Positions 46,718 to 54,112 of a DNA stretch of 64,000 nt are shown here, piece by piece. Below the pieces are notes generated by a model, which was not told the DNA's origin, ran no database searches, and saw nothing but the letters and a program-made list of their open reading frames with translations. Position 1 is the stretch's first letter, and each line of letters starts with the position of its first letter. The DNA is taken from NCBI RefSeq assembly GCF_003206695.1, contig NZ_PZJN01000003.1, positions 331,323 to 395,322 on the forward strand, given 5' to 3'. The stretch is from Salinicola halophyticus. Its GTDB lineage: Bacteria > Pseudomonadota > Gammaproteobacteria > Pseudomonadales > Halomonadaceae. The translations under genes and the position numbers were made by a program.

Positions 46718-47389
46718 CTAGTCGCGAGACATGACGCCGAGAATCGACAGCAGGCTGAGGAACAGATTGTAGATCGACACGTAGAGCGTGACGGTCGCCA
46801 GAATGTAGTTCGTCTCACCCGCACGGTTCACGATCTCGCTGGTCTGGTACAGGATCGCCGCTGACGAGAACAGCACGAAACCGGCTGATACCGCCAGAGC
46901 CAGGCCGGGGATGTTGAAGACCATTGCCGCGACCATGGCCAGTACCAGCACGATGGCGCCTGCCATCATGAAGTTGCCCAGGAAGCTGAAGTCTTTGCGC
47001 GTGATCAGCGCAACGGCAGACAGGCCCAGGAACGTCGCGGCCGTCATGCCCAGCGCCGTCATCACCAGCTGTGCGCCGTTGGGAATCGACAGATAGAGGT
47101 CAATGATCGGCCCCAACGTGAAACCCATGAACCCGGTGAAGGCAAAGATCGCTGCAATGCCCGCGCCGGAGTTAGCAGTCTTGTGAACCAGGAACATCAG
47201 GCCATAAGCCCCGATGAAGAACACGAAGATGTTGAGCTGCGTGACGCCCATTGCCATGGCGGCGCCGGCGGTCACGGCAGAGAATAGCAGCGTCATGGCC
47301 AGCAACATGTAGGTGTTACGCAACACCTTATTGGTGCTGACCGCGCTCGATCGACGATCTGTGATGTCGTGCGACGTTCGAAAATCCAT
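46718..47389 (-). CDS. Bax inhibitor-1 family inner-membrane protein (YccA/YbhL type)
   Basis: Protein of 223 residues with seven hydrophobic segments and a short charged N-terminus (MDFRTSHDITDRRSSAVSTN). The BI-1 pattern includes VLRNTYMLLAMTLLFSAVTA, then FTGFMGFTLGPIIDLYLSIP, and ends NLFLSLLSILGVMSRD. Bacterial members modulate the FtsH protease or calcium leak. The start was set at 47389, behind a GAGG box; the frame remains open 18 codons further. It is monocistronic, with a hairpin behind it. Confidence 0.92.
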   Translation of the reverse strand: MDFRTSHDITDRRSSAVSTNKVLRNTYMLLAMTLLFSAVTAGAAMAMGVTQLNIFVFFIGAYGLMFLVHKTANSGAGIAAIFAFTGFMGFTLGPIIDLYLSIPNGAQLVMTALGMTAATFLGLSAVALITRKDFSFLGNFMMAGAIVLVLAMVAAMVFNIPGLALAVSAGFVLFSSAAILYQTSEIVNRAGETNYILATVTLYVSIYNLFLSLLSILGVMSRD

Positions 47390-47510
47390 TGTAGTCCCCT
47401 CAGTTCTGTTGAAACTCACCCATTGACCACAATGCCCTTGCAAAGTTCCCCTGACAAGCGTTATACGACCGGCTCGGAGCGAAATAAGTTGTTGAAAGCT
47501 AAAGAACCTG

Positions 47511-47538
47511 TTGACGTATTCGGATCAGCTGGTAGTAT
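47511..47538 (+). promoter_or_regulatory. Proposed promoter of the tRNA-Ser gene
   Basis: TTGACG (47511-47516, five of six), 16 bases and TAGTAT (47533-47538, four of six) lie 15 bases ahead of the tRNA 5' end. Confidence 0.6.
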
Positions 47539-47553
47539 TCCACGCCGTAAGCC

Positions 47554-47644
47554 GGAGGGATGGCAGAGCGGTTGAATGCACCGGTCTTGAAAACCGGCGT
47601 AGGTTAATAGCCTACCCAGGGTTCGAATCCCTGTCCCTCCGCCA
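47554..47644 (+). tRNA. tRNA-Ser (anticodon TGA)
   Basis: Acceptor GGAGGGA (47554-47560) pairs with TCCCTCC (47634-47640), followed by discriminator G and an encoded CCA (47642-47644). The anticodon loop CTTGAAA gives TGA, read on a CCGGT/ACCGG stem. The long variable arm (GTAGGTTAATAGCCTAC) is typical of class II tRNA-Ser. The T arm contains GGGTTCGAATCCC. A promoter and a terminator flank it. Confidence 0.97.
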
Positions 47645-47667
47645 CGCCACATCTGTAAAGTCTCGTA

Positions 47668-47690
47668 AGCCTCTGTGCTGCGGGGCTTTT
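47668..47690 (+). terminator. Terminator of tRNA-Ser
   Basis: AGCCTC (47668-47673) pairs with GGGGCT (47682-47687, one G-T pair), and the T run ends at 47690. It lies 24 bases after the tRNA. Confidence 0.7.
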
Positions 47691-47969
47691 CTCGTTTCTG
47701 GACCTGTCAAACCGCCCTCTTCTTCCTCCCGATCAGCGACCCACGCGTATTCGCCAGTATCTCTCGCGGCTTGCAAGCTGGCTCAGACTGAGAAATCCTG
47801 CATTTCAGTAATATAGAGCATCGTCGCGACCGAGCTTCGCAACCGAGACTTTGAGCCCGTCGTCGAAGACAAGCCGTACTTCGGTCAGGCAGCACGGGTG
47901 GCGAAATAGCGCTTTCCGAGCCCGGCACTCTATATCAATCTAAGCGAATCCCGTTCAAGGAAAACTACA
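47691..47969. other. Gap after tRNA-Ser without a recognisable gene
   Basis: About 280 bases. Only a short frame is present, and it looks accidental. I see no integrase, no duplicate of the tRNA 3' end and no insertion sequence. Confidence 0.5.
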
Positions 47970-48431
47970 ATGACTCGCCCTACTCACTTCCCGCTTTGCT
48001 TCTCGACGAGCTGTCTGCTGTTGTCGTTGATGTCTTGCTCCGTCGCCCAAGCAGATAATGATGGATGGCCATGCACCAGTGGAACCTCAACGGCCGATAT
48101 GAACGAATGCCTGACAAGTGTCGCGAAAGAGGTCGACGAAGAACTACATCGTTATCTGAAGGTAGCTCAGGCGTCACTCGATCAAGGCCATGAGCAGTTT
48201 CCCGACGAAGTCAAAAAAATAGATCTTTCTGAGGAGAGCGCTGCTTGGAAAGAGTACGTCAGCACCTATTGCAGGCACGTTTACGACTCCTATGGCACAG
48301 GTAGCCTGAGGGATTCAGCCGCAAGGCGCTGCTACGTCGATTTGACGAAGGAACGTACACATCGAATCTGGGAGGACTTCATCGCCACACCCGACTCGAG
48401 CGCTCCTGCGTTACCTGAGCCGAAAATATAA
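47970..48431 (+). CDS. LprI-family secreted protein (DUF1311, putative lysozyme inhibitor)
   Basis: Predicted exported protein of 153 residues. A signal peptide covers about residues 1-28 (hydrophobic FSTSCLLLSLMSCSVAQA). The mature part has the LprI pattern: MNECLTSVAKEVDEELHRYL, a Trp-Lys-Glu-Tyr segment, spaced cysteines (PCTSG, NECL, TYCRHV, RRCYVDL) and RRCYVDLTKERTHRIW. Some members bind lysozyme. An SMSC stretch within the signal could also be read as a lipobox. The gene stands alone, AT-richer than its neighbours. Confidence 0.8.
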   Translation: MTRPTHFPLCFSTSCLLLSLMSCSVAQADNDGWPCTSGTSTADMNECLTSVAKEVDEELHRYLKVAQASLDQGHEQFPDEVKKIDLSEESAAWKEYVSTYCRHVYDSYGTGSLRDSAARRCYVDLTKERTHRIWEDFIATPDSSAPALPEPKI

Positions 48432-48771
48432 AGAGCTCGACGCTCGAGCCCGTTCCGCCATGTAGGTCAGCATCGCCTACAACTTTCCATTGTAGCCGAG
48501 GCAGCGCCTCTGCCGTGGGCAGCCCAATGCATCTTCTATAGCGCCACAAGCCAATCAAGACCAGCCAAGCTTTTCCGGCGGATAGCTTTTTTTCGCGTCG
48601 GATTATTGGTCTTCACGCTGCTCAATCGATGCGACTCCCGCATATTGGTAGTTATCGCCGAGCGACGTAGATCTCAAAGTCGGTGTGGCTATTGCTTCTA
48701 TCGCTGGGGCTCCTTCACGGCCTAGGCTGCAGAAGCCAAAGCTGTCATAGTAGGTAGCCAATGCTTTAAAA
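48432..48771. other. Gap with a possible decayed acetyltransferase fragment
   Basis: About 340 bases without an intact gene. On the minus strand a stop-free frame of 67 codons (48806 down to 48603) reads ALATYYDSFGFCSLGREGAP, then AIEAIATPTLRSTSLGDNYQ. The AxxYYxxFGF pattern resembles the C-terminal strand and helix of GNAT acetyltransferases. No proper start or upstream domain is present, so it would be a remnant at best. Confidence 0.35.
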
Positions 48772-49137
48772 ATGGATACTCCTTTGAATTTTAAAAGAAA
48801 TATTGCTTATGCCGCTGTGTTCGGCGCTGTATTCGCTTCGGCTCAAGCGGCTGCAGACGATCTCGAATGCACCTCGGATAGCCTGATGAAGCATGTCAGC
48901 GAGCAGACGCAGCAGATCGATGACTACATTTCCAGCAGCGATAATCCGCAGCAGACCCAGCAGGATCTGACCAGCATGGCGCGGGGCCTGCGGGAGAATG
49001 GTCAGGTTTCCAATCACGATGAAGAGATGAAGAAGCTGGCTAGTGGCGCTGACTTCGAGCCGTCCCAGTCTTTCTGTGACGATATGCAGACCACCATGTC
49101 TGCGCTCGAGTCTTACATGGAGAGTCATCCACAGTAA
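48772..49137 (+). CDS. Small predicted periplasmic protein, family unknown
   Basis: Protein of 121 residues. A signal peptide spans about residues 1-28 (AYAAVFGAVFASAQAAADD). The mature protein is acidic and mostly helical in composition, with two cysteines (LECTSDS and SQSFCDDM) that could form a disulfide joining the ends. Gln-rich DNPQQTQQDLTSM and MKKLASGADFEPSQS lie between them. I recognise no family. The upstream region is AT-rich with a weak ribosome binding site. Confidence 0.7.
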   Translation: MDTPLNFKRNIAYAAVFGAVFASAQAAADDLECTSDSLMKHVSEQTQQIDDYISSSDNPQQTQQDLTSMARGLRENGQVSNHDEEMKKLASGADFEPSQSFCDDMQTTMSALESYMESHPQ

Positions 49138-49248
49138 TTCTCTCGAGCGATGCCGCTTTCGAGCCTGACGGCGGCAAGCTGGGCCAGCCGTCGCGCCGTG
49201 CCGGCTTCATTTCGGCATCGAGATTGTTTTCGGGTCTATTCTGCTCGA

Positions 49249-49268
49249 TACTGTATGGATAAACAGTA
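49249..49268. promoter_or_regulatory. LexA (SOS) box upstream of the DUF1654-like gene
   Basis: TACTGTATGGATAAACAGTA fits the gammaproteobacterial LexA consensus: CTGT, eight bases, ACAG, with symmetric TA flanks. It overlaps a possible -10 (GATACT, 49247-49252) placed 17 bases after TTGTTT (49224-49229), and lies 15 bases ahead of the start at 49284. Confidence 0.8.
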
Positions 49269-49283
49269 ATTGCGGAGCCTTCG

Positions 49284-49526
49284 ATGGTCATTTCCTTTCC
49301 AACGCCTGAAGCCAGACTCAGACGCCGTGTGGAAAAGCTTATCTCGGTGGCGCACGCCAATCGTCGCCATCAGGTGACGATCAGTCGAGGCGAAGGCGAG
49401 CCCGTGAATGTATGGGAGCGGCTCGTCGAGCAGTTCGATGACAGCGACAGAATTCATGTCATACACATCACTCGTCACGACATCCTGCTCAACTGGTGCT
49501 CGTCTACTTCGGGCCTCGCTTCGTGA
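49284..49526 (+). CDS. DUF1654-like small protein, predicted SOS-regulated
   Basis: Protein of 80 residues. The pattern EARLRRRVEKLISVAHANRR, then HQVTISRGEGEPVNVWERLV and EQFDDSDRIHV, resembles DUF1654 from pseudomonads: two short helices, a conserved Trp-x-x-Leu, and a C-terminal strand ending in Leu-x-Trp (ILLNW). No function is established to my knowledge. The perfect-symmetry LexA box directly upstream predicts induction by DNA damage. A frame on the opposite strand (49236-49691) covers the same DNA and is taken as its shadow. Confidence 0.7.
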   Translation: MVISFPTPEARLRRRVEKLISVAHANRRHQVTISRGEGEPVNVWERLVEQFDDSDRIHVIHITRHDILLNWCSSTSGLAS

Positions 49527-49690
49527 AGCCATCCGTGTGGTCACTCGTGCGGCCACAATGCATCTTTTTTCACGACACCGGTCTTGTCGGATATCGTAAA
49601 TGGCGGGTGGATCTAGGCTTTTTTTGATTGACGATGCGGATGCGGGCCTGAACGGTGCTACCCTGAACCTAGTCTTCAGTGATGTAGCCA

Positions 49691-49993
49691 ATGTACCGCG
49701 CGTTAATTTTCCTCATCGCTCCCCTTCTTCTGGCAGGCTGTGTGTCGGCTAAGCCGCGGCTGACGGCCACGAATTTCCTGCAGGACAGTAATACCTGCGA
49801 GCGTCAGACACATCAGATCAGCGGTGAACCCGAGTATCAGCTATGCATGGCCAGGCGTGGGTGGCCGGATCCTCAGACGCAGGTGGCGAGAGAGCAAGCG
49901 GACGATAGCAATGGCGGCCGCAACGACGGCCTCATCGACGAGGCCATCAACGGCCTTCAATTCGGTTTGCAGTGGGATCTGGATCCAGATTGA
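49691..49993 (+). CDS. Small predicted lipoprotein
   Basis: Protein of 100 residues with a type II signal peptide, MYRALIFLIAPLLLAGCVSA; the lipobox is LLAGC, so mature Cys17 should be lipidated. The mature part has two cysteines (NTCERQ and QLCMARRGW) and an MxRRGW stretch typical of small envelope lipoproteins. It ends with an acidic tail LQWDLDPD. Family not recognised. It ends 27 bases before a 10-bp tandem repeat. Confidence 0.8.
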   Translation: MYRALIFLIAPLLLAGCVSAKPRLTATNFLQDSNTCERQTHQISGEPEYQLCMARRGWPDPQTQVAREQADDSNGGRNDGLIDEAINGLQFGLQWDLDPD

Positions 49994-50020
49994 GCGGTCA
50001 TGCGTCATTCATGGAGCTGT

Positions 50021-50053
50021 TCATCAAGTGACATCAAGTGACATCAAGTGACA
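50021..50053. repeat. 10-bp tandem repeat, three copies
   Basis: TCATCAAGTG, ACATCAAGTG and ACATCAAGTG, then ACA, run in phase between the lipoprotein gene and the gene at 50158. Confidence 0.92.
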
Positions 50054-50157
50054 GTACCGTCGGCGAATCATCGCCTTGGCGACAACCGCCGCGCCGCTGT
50101 ACAACACGAGCCACTCGGCTAACCTGATAGCCGACCCCTTTTCAGGAGGATTCCATC

Positions 50158-50373
50158 ATGTCAGAACCGTTCGTCGAGATCAGAAAGACTCACAAACCGG
50201 GTAATCCGGCCGAGGTTTGCTACGAGGTCTATGATGGCGATACCGGTGGCAGCCTCGGCCATTTTGCCGATGTCTCCCAGGCTCAGAAACGTGCCGACAG
50301 CATGAACCGAATGACATCCCGCGAGACCGGCAAGCGACTGGATAATCCCACCGACGAGGCTGAAGTCGAGTAG
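50158..50373 (+). CDS. Small cytoplasmic protein, family unknown
   Basis: Protein of 71 residues behind a strong AGGAGG box at about 9 bases, which is the best evidence that it is translated. The sequence MSEPFVEIRKTHKPGNPAEV, then CYEVYDGDTGGSLGHFADVS and QAQKRADSMNRMTSRETGKR, looks like a single small alpha/beta domain with a beta-hairpin around YEVYDGDTGGSLGHF. Similar small proteins are annotated as stress or DUF2188-like, but I cannot assign it. It is convergent with the antiporter gene. Confidence 0.75.
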   Translation: MSEPFVEIRKTHKPGNPAEVCYEVYDGDTGGSLGHFADVSQAQKRADSMNRMTSRETGKRLDNPTDEAEVE

Positions 50374-50444
50374 TACGCCTCGGTCTCTTTCTTGGGCTGC
50401 CGCTAAATTGAGCCCAGCACCCCTTCGCTGTCTTCACTGTTAGC

Positions 50445-52154
50445 TCAGTGATAGAGACGCAGGCCGACACGGGTTACGCGGTTACCTTCCATTTCGTTGA
50501 CGACCCAGTGAAATCCGTGCCAATCGACGTCATCCCCGACCACGGGATGGCCTCCGACGCGAAGCGCCACGAACTCCCCAAGCGTCATCTCCTGCTCGCC
50601 AGGGCTCAAGGTCAAGCCGTAGGCGTTGGCCACTTCCTGCATCAGTGCCTCGCCATCCAGCGTGAACGTGCCGAAGAAAGCACGCTCCCGCTTGAGTTTG
50701 GCTTCGCCATTGAACAGGCGGTTGAGGGAGGGCAGATCACCGGTTCGCCCGATCAGACAGATGACGTCGCGCAGACGAAGGCGAGTACTCCCCTTGGGGT
50801 GCAGCATCGCGTGCTGGCGGAAAATCGCGGAGATCAACGTGCCTGACGGTAGACGCAATAGGCGAATCGGCACGTCATCGAGCGATTCGTTCTCGACCTT
50901 GTAGATGAACATCTCGTAGTCGTTTTCGGGCAATACGCCCAGCTGCCCTCGCCGATCCGGTGTGGTGCTCTCCGGCAGCACGACGCGCATCCAGACCGCG
51001 ACGCGTGCCAGCGTCGACCCCTGAAGCAGAAGCGAAATCAACACGACGAAGAACGCCACGTTGAAATAGAGCGAGGCGTTTTCGACACCGCTGATGACGG
51101 GGAAGATCGCCAGCACGATGGGTACCGCGCCGCGAAGCCCGACCCAGGAGATGAAAAAGAGTTCTCGCCAACGAAAATTGAAGAACGGCAGCAGCGAGAC
51201 CATCACCGCGACGGGACGCGCCAGCACGATTAACGCCACTGCCAGAATCGCGCTGGGGATGGCGTAGTCGATCATCTCGGACGGCGTCACCAGCAACCCC
51301 AGCACCAGGAACAGACCGATCTGGCTGAGCCACGCCAGCCCGTCATGCACCGGCAGAATATGGTTGAGATGGCGGCCCGGCTGGTTGCCGATCATCAGCC
51401 CCGTGAGATAGATGGCCAGGAACCCGCTGCCACCGGCGGCACTGGTCGCGCCGAAAATGCAGAATCCCAGGGCCAAGGCCAACAGAGAGTAGAGACCCGG
51501 CGCCAGGTCCAGCCAGCGCAGCAGTTTGGCCGACACCCAGCCCCCACCCAGTCCGACCGCGAGACCCAGGCCGAACTGGAGAATGAAGTGCATCAGCGTA
51601 TCCCAGACCCCACCGACGGCTCCCGTCAACAGCTCGGCCAGCGTGATGGTCAGGAAGATCGCCATCGGATCGTTGGTGCCGGACTCGATCTCGAGCGTCG
51701 CCCCTACCCGCTCGTTGAGATTGACGCCCTGGCCCTTGAGCATCGAGAACACCGCCGCGGCATCGGTCGAGCCGACGATCGCGCCCACCAGCAAACCTTC
51801 GACCAGGCTCAGATCGAGCAACCACATCGCCAGCAGGCCGACAATGCCGCTGGTCAGGAAGACGCCGATGGTCGCCAGCGAGAGCGCGGGCTTGAGGCCC
51901 ACGCGAAACGTCCTGAAGCGTGTGCGAAGGCCGCCATCGAGCAGGATCATCGCCAACGCGAGATGGCCGATCAGAAACGCCTGGGAATAATCGTCGAACT
52001 GCAGGCCAAGCACACCCTCCTCCCCGGCGAGCATGCCGAGACCCAGAAAGATGACGAGCAGCGGTACGCCGATTCGCGACGAGACGCGACTGGCCAGGAT
52101 GCTGAGGGCTATCAGTGCCCCGCAGACGAGGAAAAGGCTATTGATCGAGTCCAA
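50445..52154 (-). CDS. nhaP2: K+/H+ antiporter, CPA1 family (NhaP2/CvrA type)
   Basis: Protein of 569 residues. The first 390 form about twelve to thirteen helices with the CPA1 core (GSTDAAAVFSMLKGQGVNLN, then ERVGATLEIESGTNDPMAIF), including the Asp of the TNDP ion site. A TrkA_C domain lies at about 400-480 (LPENDYEMFIYKVENESLDD, then VPIRLLRLPSGTLISAIF). A CorC/HlyC-like domain ends the protein. NhaP2-type proteins exchange K+ for H+ and help at low or changing osmolarity, which suits this halophile-type genome. Start at 52154. Confidence 0.93.
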   Translation of the reverse strand: MDSINSLFLVCGALIALSILASRVSSRIGVPLLVIFLGLGMLAGEEGVLGLQFDDYSQAFLIGHLALAMILLDGGLRTRFRTFRVGLKPALSLATIGVFLTSGIVGLLAMWLLDLSLVEGLLVGAIVGSTDAAAVFSMLKGQGVNLNERVGATLEIESGTNDPMAIFLTITLAELLTGAVGGVWDTLMHFILQFGLGLAVGLGGGWVSAKLLRWLDLAPGLYSLLALALGFCIFGATSAAGGSGFLAIYLTGLMIGNQPGRHLNHILPVHDGLAWLSQIGLFLVLGLLVTPSEMIDYAIPSAILAVALIVLARPVAVMVSLLPFFNFRWRELFFISWVGLRGAVPIVLAIFPVISGVENASLYFNVAFFVVLISLLLQGSTLARVAVWMRVVLPESTTPDRRGQLGVLPENDYEMFIYKVENESLDDVPIRLLRLPSGTLISAIFRQHAMLHPKGSTRLRLRDVICLIGRTGDLPSLNRLFNGEAKLKRERAFFGTFTLDGEALMQEVANAYGLTLSPGEQEMTLGEFVALRVGGHPVVGDDVDWHGFHWVVNEMEGNRVTRVGLRLYH

Positions 52155-52246
52155 GACTGAGCCCGTTGGTCAGGTTGAAAGGGCAAGATTCAACCCACAG
52201 TATGCCACGTCCGCGAAAGCTTGCGGCGCTGAAAAGTGCTGTGAAT

Positions 52247-53113
52247 TTAATCTTTTAGCCAGTGAGGGTGTGCGTATACCCAGTTTTTTCCGTCTTCGCC
52301 ATGCAGCGATAACGCCAGCGCCAATACCCGCATACCGGCACGATACGCGCCGAGCGCGGGCAGGGGCTGATAGCGACGATACGCGGTGACGAAAGCGTCA
52401 CGCTGGCCCGCGGTGGCGAGAATCAGTTCGAGCAGACACAGATCGAATTCCAGCGGCGCCCACACCAGGGCTTCCCAGTCACTCCAGAGCCAGTCCGTCG
52501 CCCCCGCCAGGAACTGATCGCTACGCAGGTCGGGTAGCGACCAGACGGCCCGTGTGGGCACCGGAAAGATCGGCGCCCCACCCACCCAGTCACGCTGGGG
52601 ATGATGCTCGAGGAAGCGCCGGGCCCGTTCCGGCCAACGCGACAGCGGCGCCACATCGCCCGCGGGATGGCCGAACCCCGGCAGCGCCTCATGATGCAGG
52701 ATTCCCAGCTGATGGCCCAGATGTTGCGCCAGCGCCAAGCCCATCGGCGGCGGTTTCGCCCGCCGCCAGGGCAGGCTCCAGAGCGGTGCGCCCTGCAATC
52801 GCCCCAGATAGGTCATCGGCAGCGGAGCCAGCGGGAGTCGCGGCGGCAGCATGCCCGGTAGTTGGGTCAAGGCTTCCGCAGACTGCCAGCGGTCAAATCC
52901 GAACAGCCGCTGAAGACCTCGCCAGAACGGGTCGGTCGTCGTCGACCTTCTCGCCAGCTTGAACAGTTGTGGCGACAGTTCCTCACTGCGCCACAGCCAG
53001 TTGGCGCTGTCCGGCCAGCGAAGCGCCAGCGGCGTCAGTGACTTGCCGGTCAATACCGATACCCGTCGCGTCAGTTCGGGGGAGGCGTGGGGCGAGTCGT
53101 CGAATGCCGTCAA
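52247..53113 (-). CDS. APH-fold phosphotransferase-like protein with atypical catalytic loop
   Basis: Protein of 288 residues. The pattern fits an aminoglycoside phosphotransferase/choline-kinase fold. LAQHLGHQLGILHHEALPGF resembles the helix before the active site; LPDLRSDQFLAGATDWLWSD holds a possible catalytic Asp; SDWEALVWAPLEFDLCLLEL corresponds to the metal-binding Asp strand. The usual His-x-Asp is replaced by Pro-Asp-Leu, and the Asn by Gln. It is divergent from the TPP riboswitch unit, so a thiamine-kinase-like role is conceivable, but there is no direct evidence. Confidence 0.65.
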   Translation of the reverse strand: MTAFDDSPHASPELTRRVSVLTGKSLTPLALRWPDSANWLWRSEELSPQLFKLARRSTTTDPFWRGLQRLFGFDRWQSAEALTQLPGMLPPRLPLAPLPMTYLGRLQGAPLWSLPWRRAKPPPMGLALAQHLGHQLGILHHEALPGFGHPAGDVAPLSRWPERARRFLEHHPQRDWVGGAPIFPVPTRAVWSLPDLRSDQFLAGATDWLWSDWEALVWAPLEFDLCLLELILATAGQRDAFVTAYRRYQPLPALGAYRAGMRVLALALSLHGEDGKNWVYAHPHWLKD

Positions 53114-53189
53114 TGAACATCATCCTTGCAGGAGCGCCGCCATCGCCGGTGGGCAGGCGGCGCTGGTCGGCGTACAATTCGGGGCACTG

Positions 53190-53320
53190 GATAGGGGTGC
53201 CCGTCACGCGGGCTGAGAGTGAAATTGGCTGCAGGCGCGATCGAGCCATCGAGAACGCGATTGTAAACAGCCATGCACAACCCTGGAACCTGAACCGGCT
53301 AGTACCGGCGGAGGAAATGC
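53190..53320 (+). promoter_or_regulatory. TPP riboswitch (THI element)
   Basis: The conserved parts appear in order: GGGGTGCC (53194-53201), GGCTGAGA (53211-53218), ACCCTGGAACCTGAACCGG (53280-53298) and CGGCGGAGGAAATGCCAG (53307-53324). The spacing fits a thiamine pyrophosphate aptamer with a long variable stem in between. It precedes thiZXY. A short TCCC/GGGA hairpin (53349-53362) near the ribosome binding site could hide it when TPP is bound. Confidence 0.93.
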
Positions 53321-53368
53321 CAGCAGTTCTCGCATGTCTTCTTCCGGTTCCCCTCAACGGGAGTTGTC

Positions 53369-54112
53369 ATGCCACCACCCGGACTCCTCGTCCGGCAGGC
53401 TTCGCTGATCTTCGGTGATCGCCCGCTGTTTCACGACCTTCAGGCCTGCTTCGATGCAAGCAGCTGGACCTGTCTGCTCGGCCGTAGCGGCAGCGGCAAA
53501 AGCTCGTTACTGCGCATGATCGCCAGCCTGAAACTGCCTGACAATCATCATATCGATCTCGAAACCAGCGACGGTTCGCCGCTGACAGGTCGGCTGGCCT
53601 GGATGGCGCAGCAGGATCTGCTCGTGCCCTGGCAGCGTGTGGCAGGCAACGTGATGCTCAGCGCCCATTGGCGAGGGCGTCCCACCCCCGCTGATCGCCA
53701 GCGCGCCGGGCAGCTGCTGGAACAGGTCGGTCTTGCCGACAAGGCCGATCAGTGGCCCGACGAACTCTCCGGCGGGCAACGTCAACGTGTCGCCCTTGCC
53801 CGCACCCTGTTCGAGAACGCGAGCGTCGTGCTGATGGACGAGCCCTTCTCTGCCGTGGATGCCATCACGCGACTGGAACTCCACGAACTCGCCAGTCGGC
53901 TGCTGGCCAATCGCACCGTGATCATGGTCACTCACGATCCGCTGGAAGCGTTGCGGTTGGCCGATCGGATTCTGATCCTCAAGGGAGAGCCGGCTCGGCT
54001 GGTATCGATTGGGGTGCCCGAAGGCTCTCGCCCTCGCCCGCTCGACGACAGCGAACTGCAACGTCGCCAGGCCGAACTGGTAACCCAGCTGCGGGAGCCC
54101 GATCATGACTGA
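53369..54112 (+). CDS. thiZ: ABC transporter ATPase for thiamine precursor uptake (ThiZ type)
   Basis: ATPase of 247 residues. Walker A is GRSGSGKSS at about residues 33-41, the signature is LSGGQRQRVALARTL, and Walker B is VVLMDEPFSAVDAITR. The N-terminus MPPPGLLVRQASLIFGDRPL is family-typical. It is the first gene behind the TPP riboswitch and overlaps thiX by 8 bases. With ThiX and ThiY it should import hydroxymethylpyrimidine or a formylated relative for thiamine synthesis. Confidence 0.9.
   Translation: MPPPGLLVRQASLIFGDRPLFHDLQACFDASSWTCLLGRSGSGKSSLLRMIASLKLPDNHHIDLETSDGSPLTGRLAWMAQQDLLVPWQRVAGNVMLSAHWRGRPTPADRQRAGQLLEQVGLADKADQWPDELSGGQRQRVALARTLFENASVVLMDEPFSAVDAITRLELHELASRLLANRTVIMVTHDPLEALRLADRILILKGEPARLVSIGVPEGSRPRPLDDSELQRRQAELVTQLREPDHD

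Noticed and set aside
49236-49691. Minus-strand 151-codon frame opposite the DUF1654-like gene
   Set aside because: The plus-strand frame has a family resemblance and a promoter with a LexA box; the minus-strand frame has neither.
47645-50373. Integrated mobile island at tRNA-Ser
   Set aside because: No integrase, transposase or duplicated attachment sequence was found, so it is kept only as a possible old insertion.
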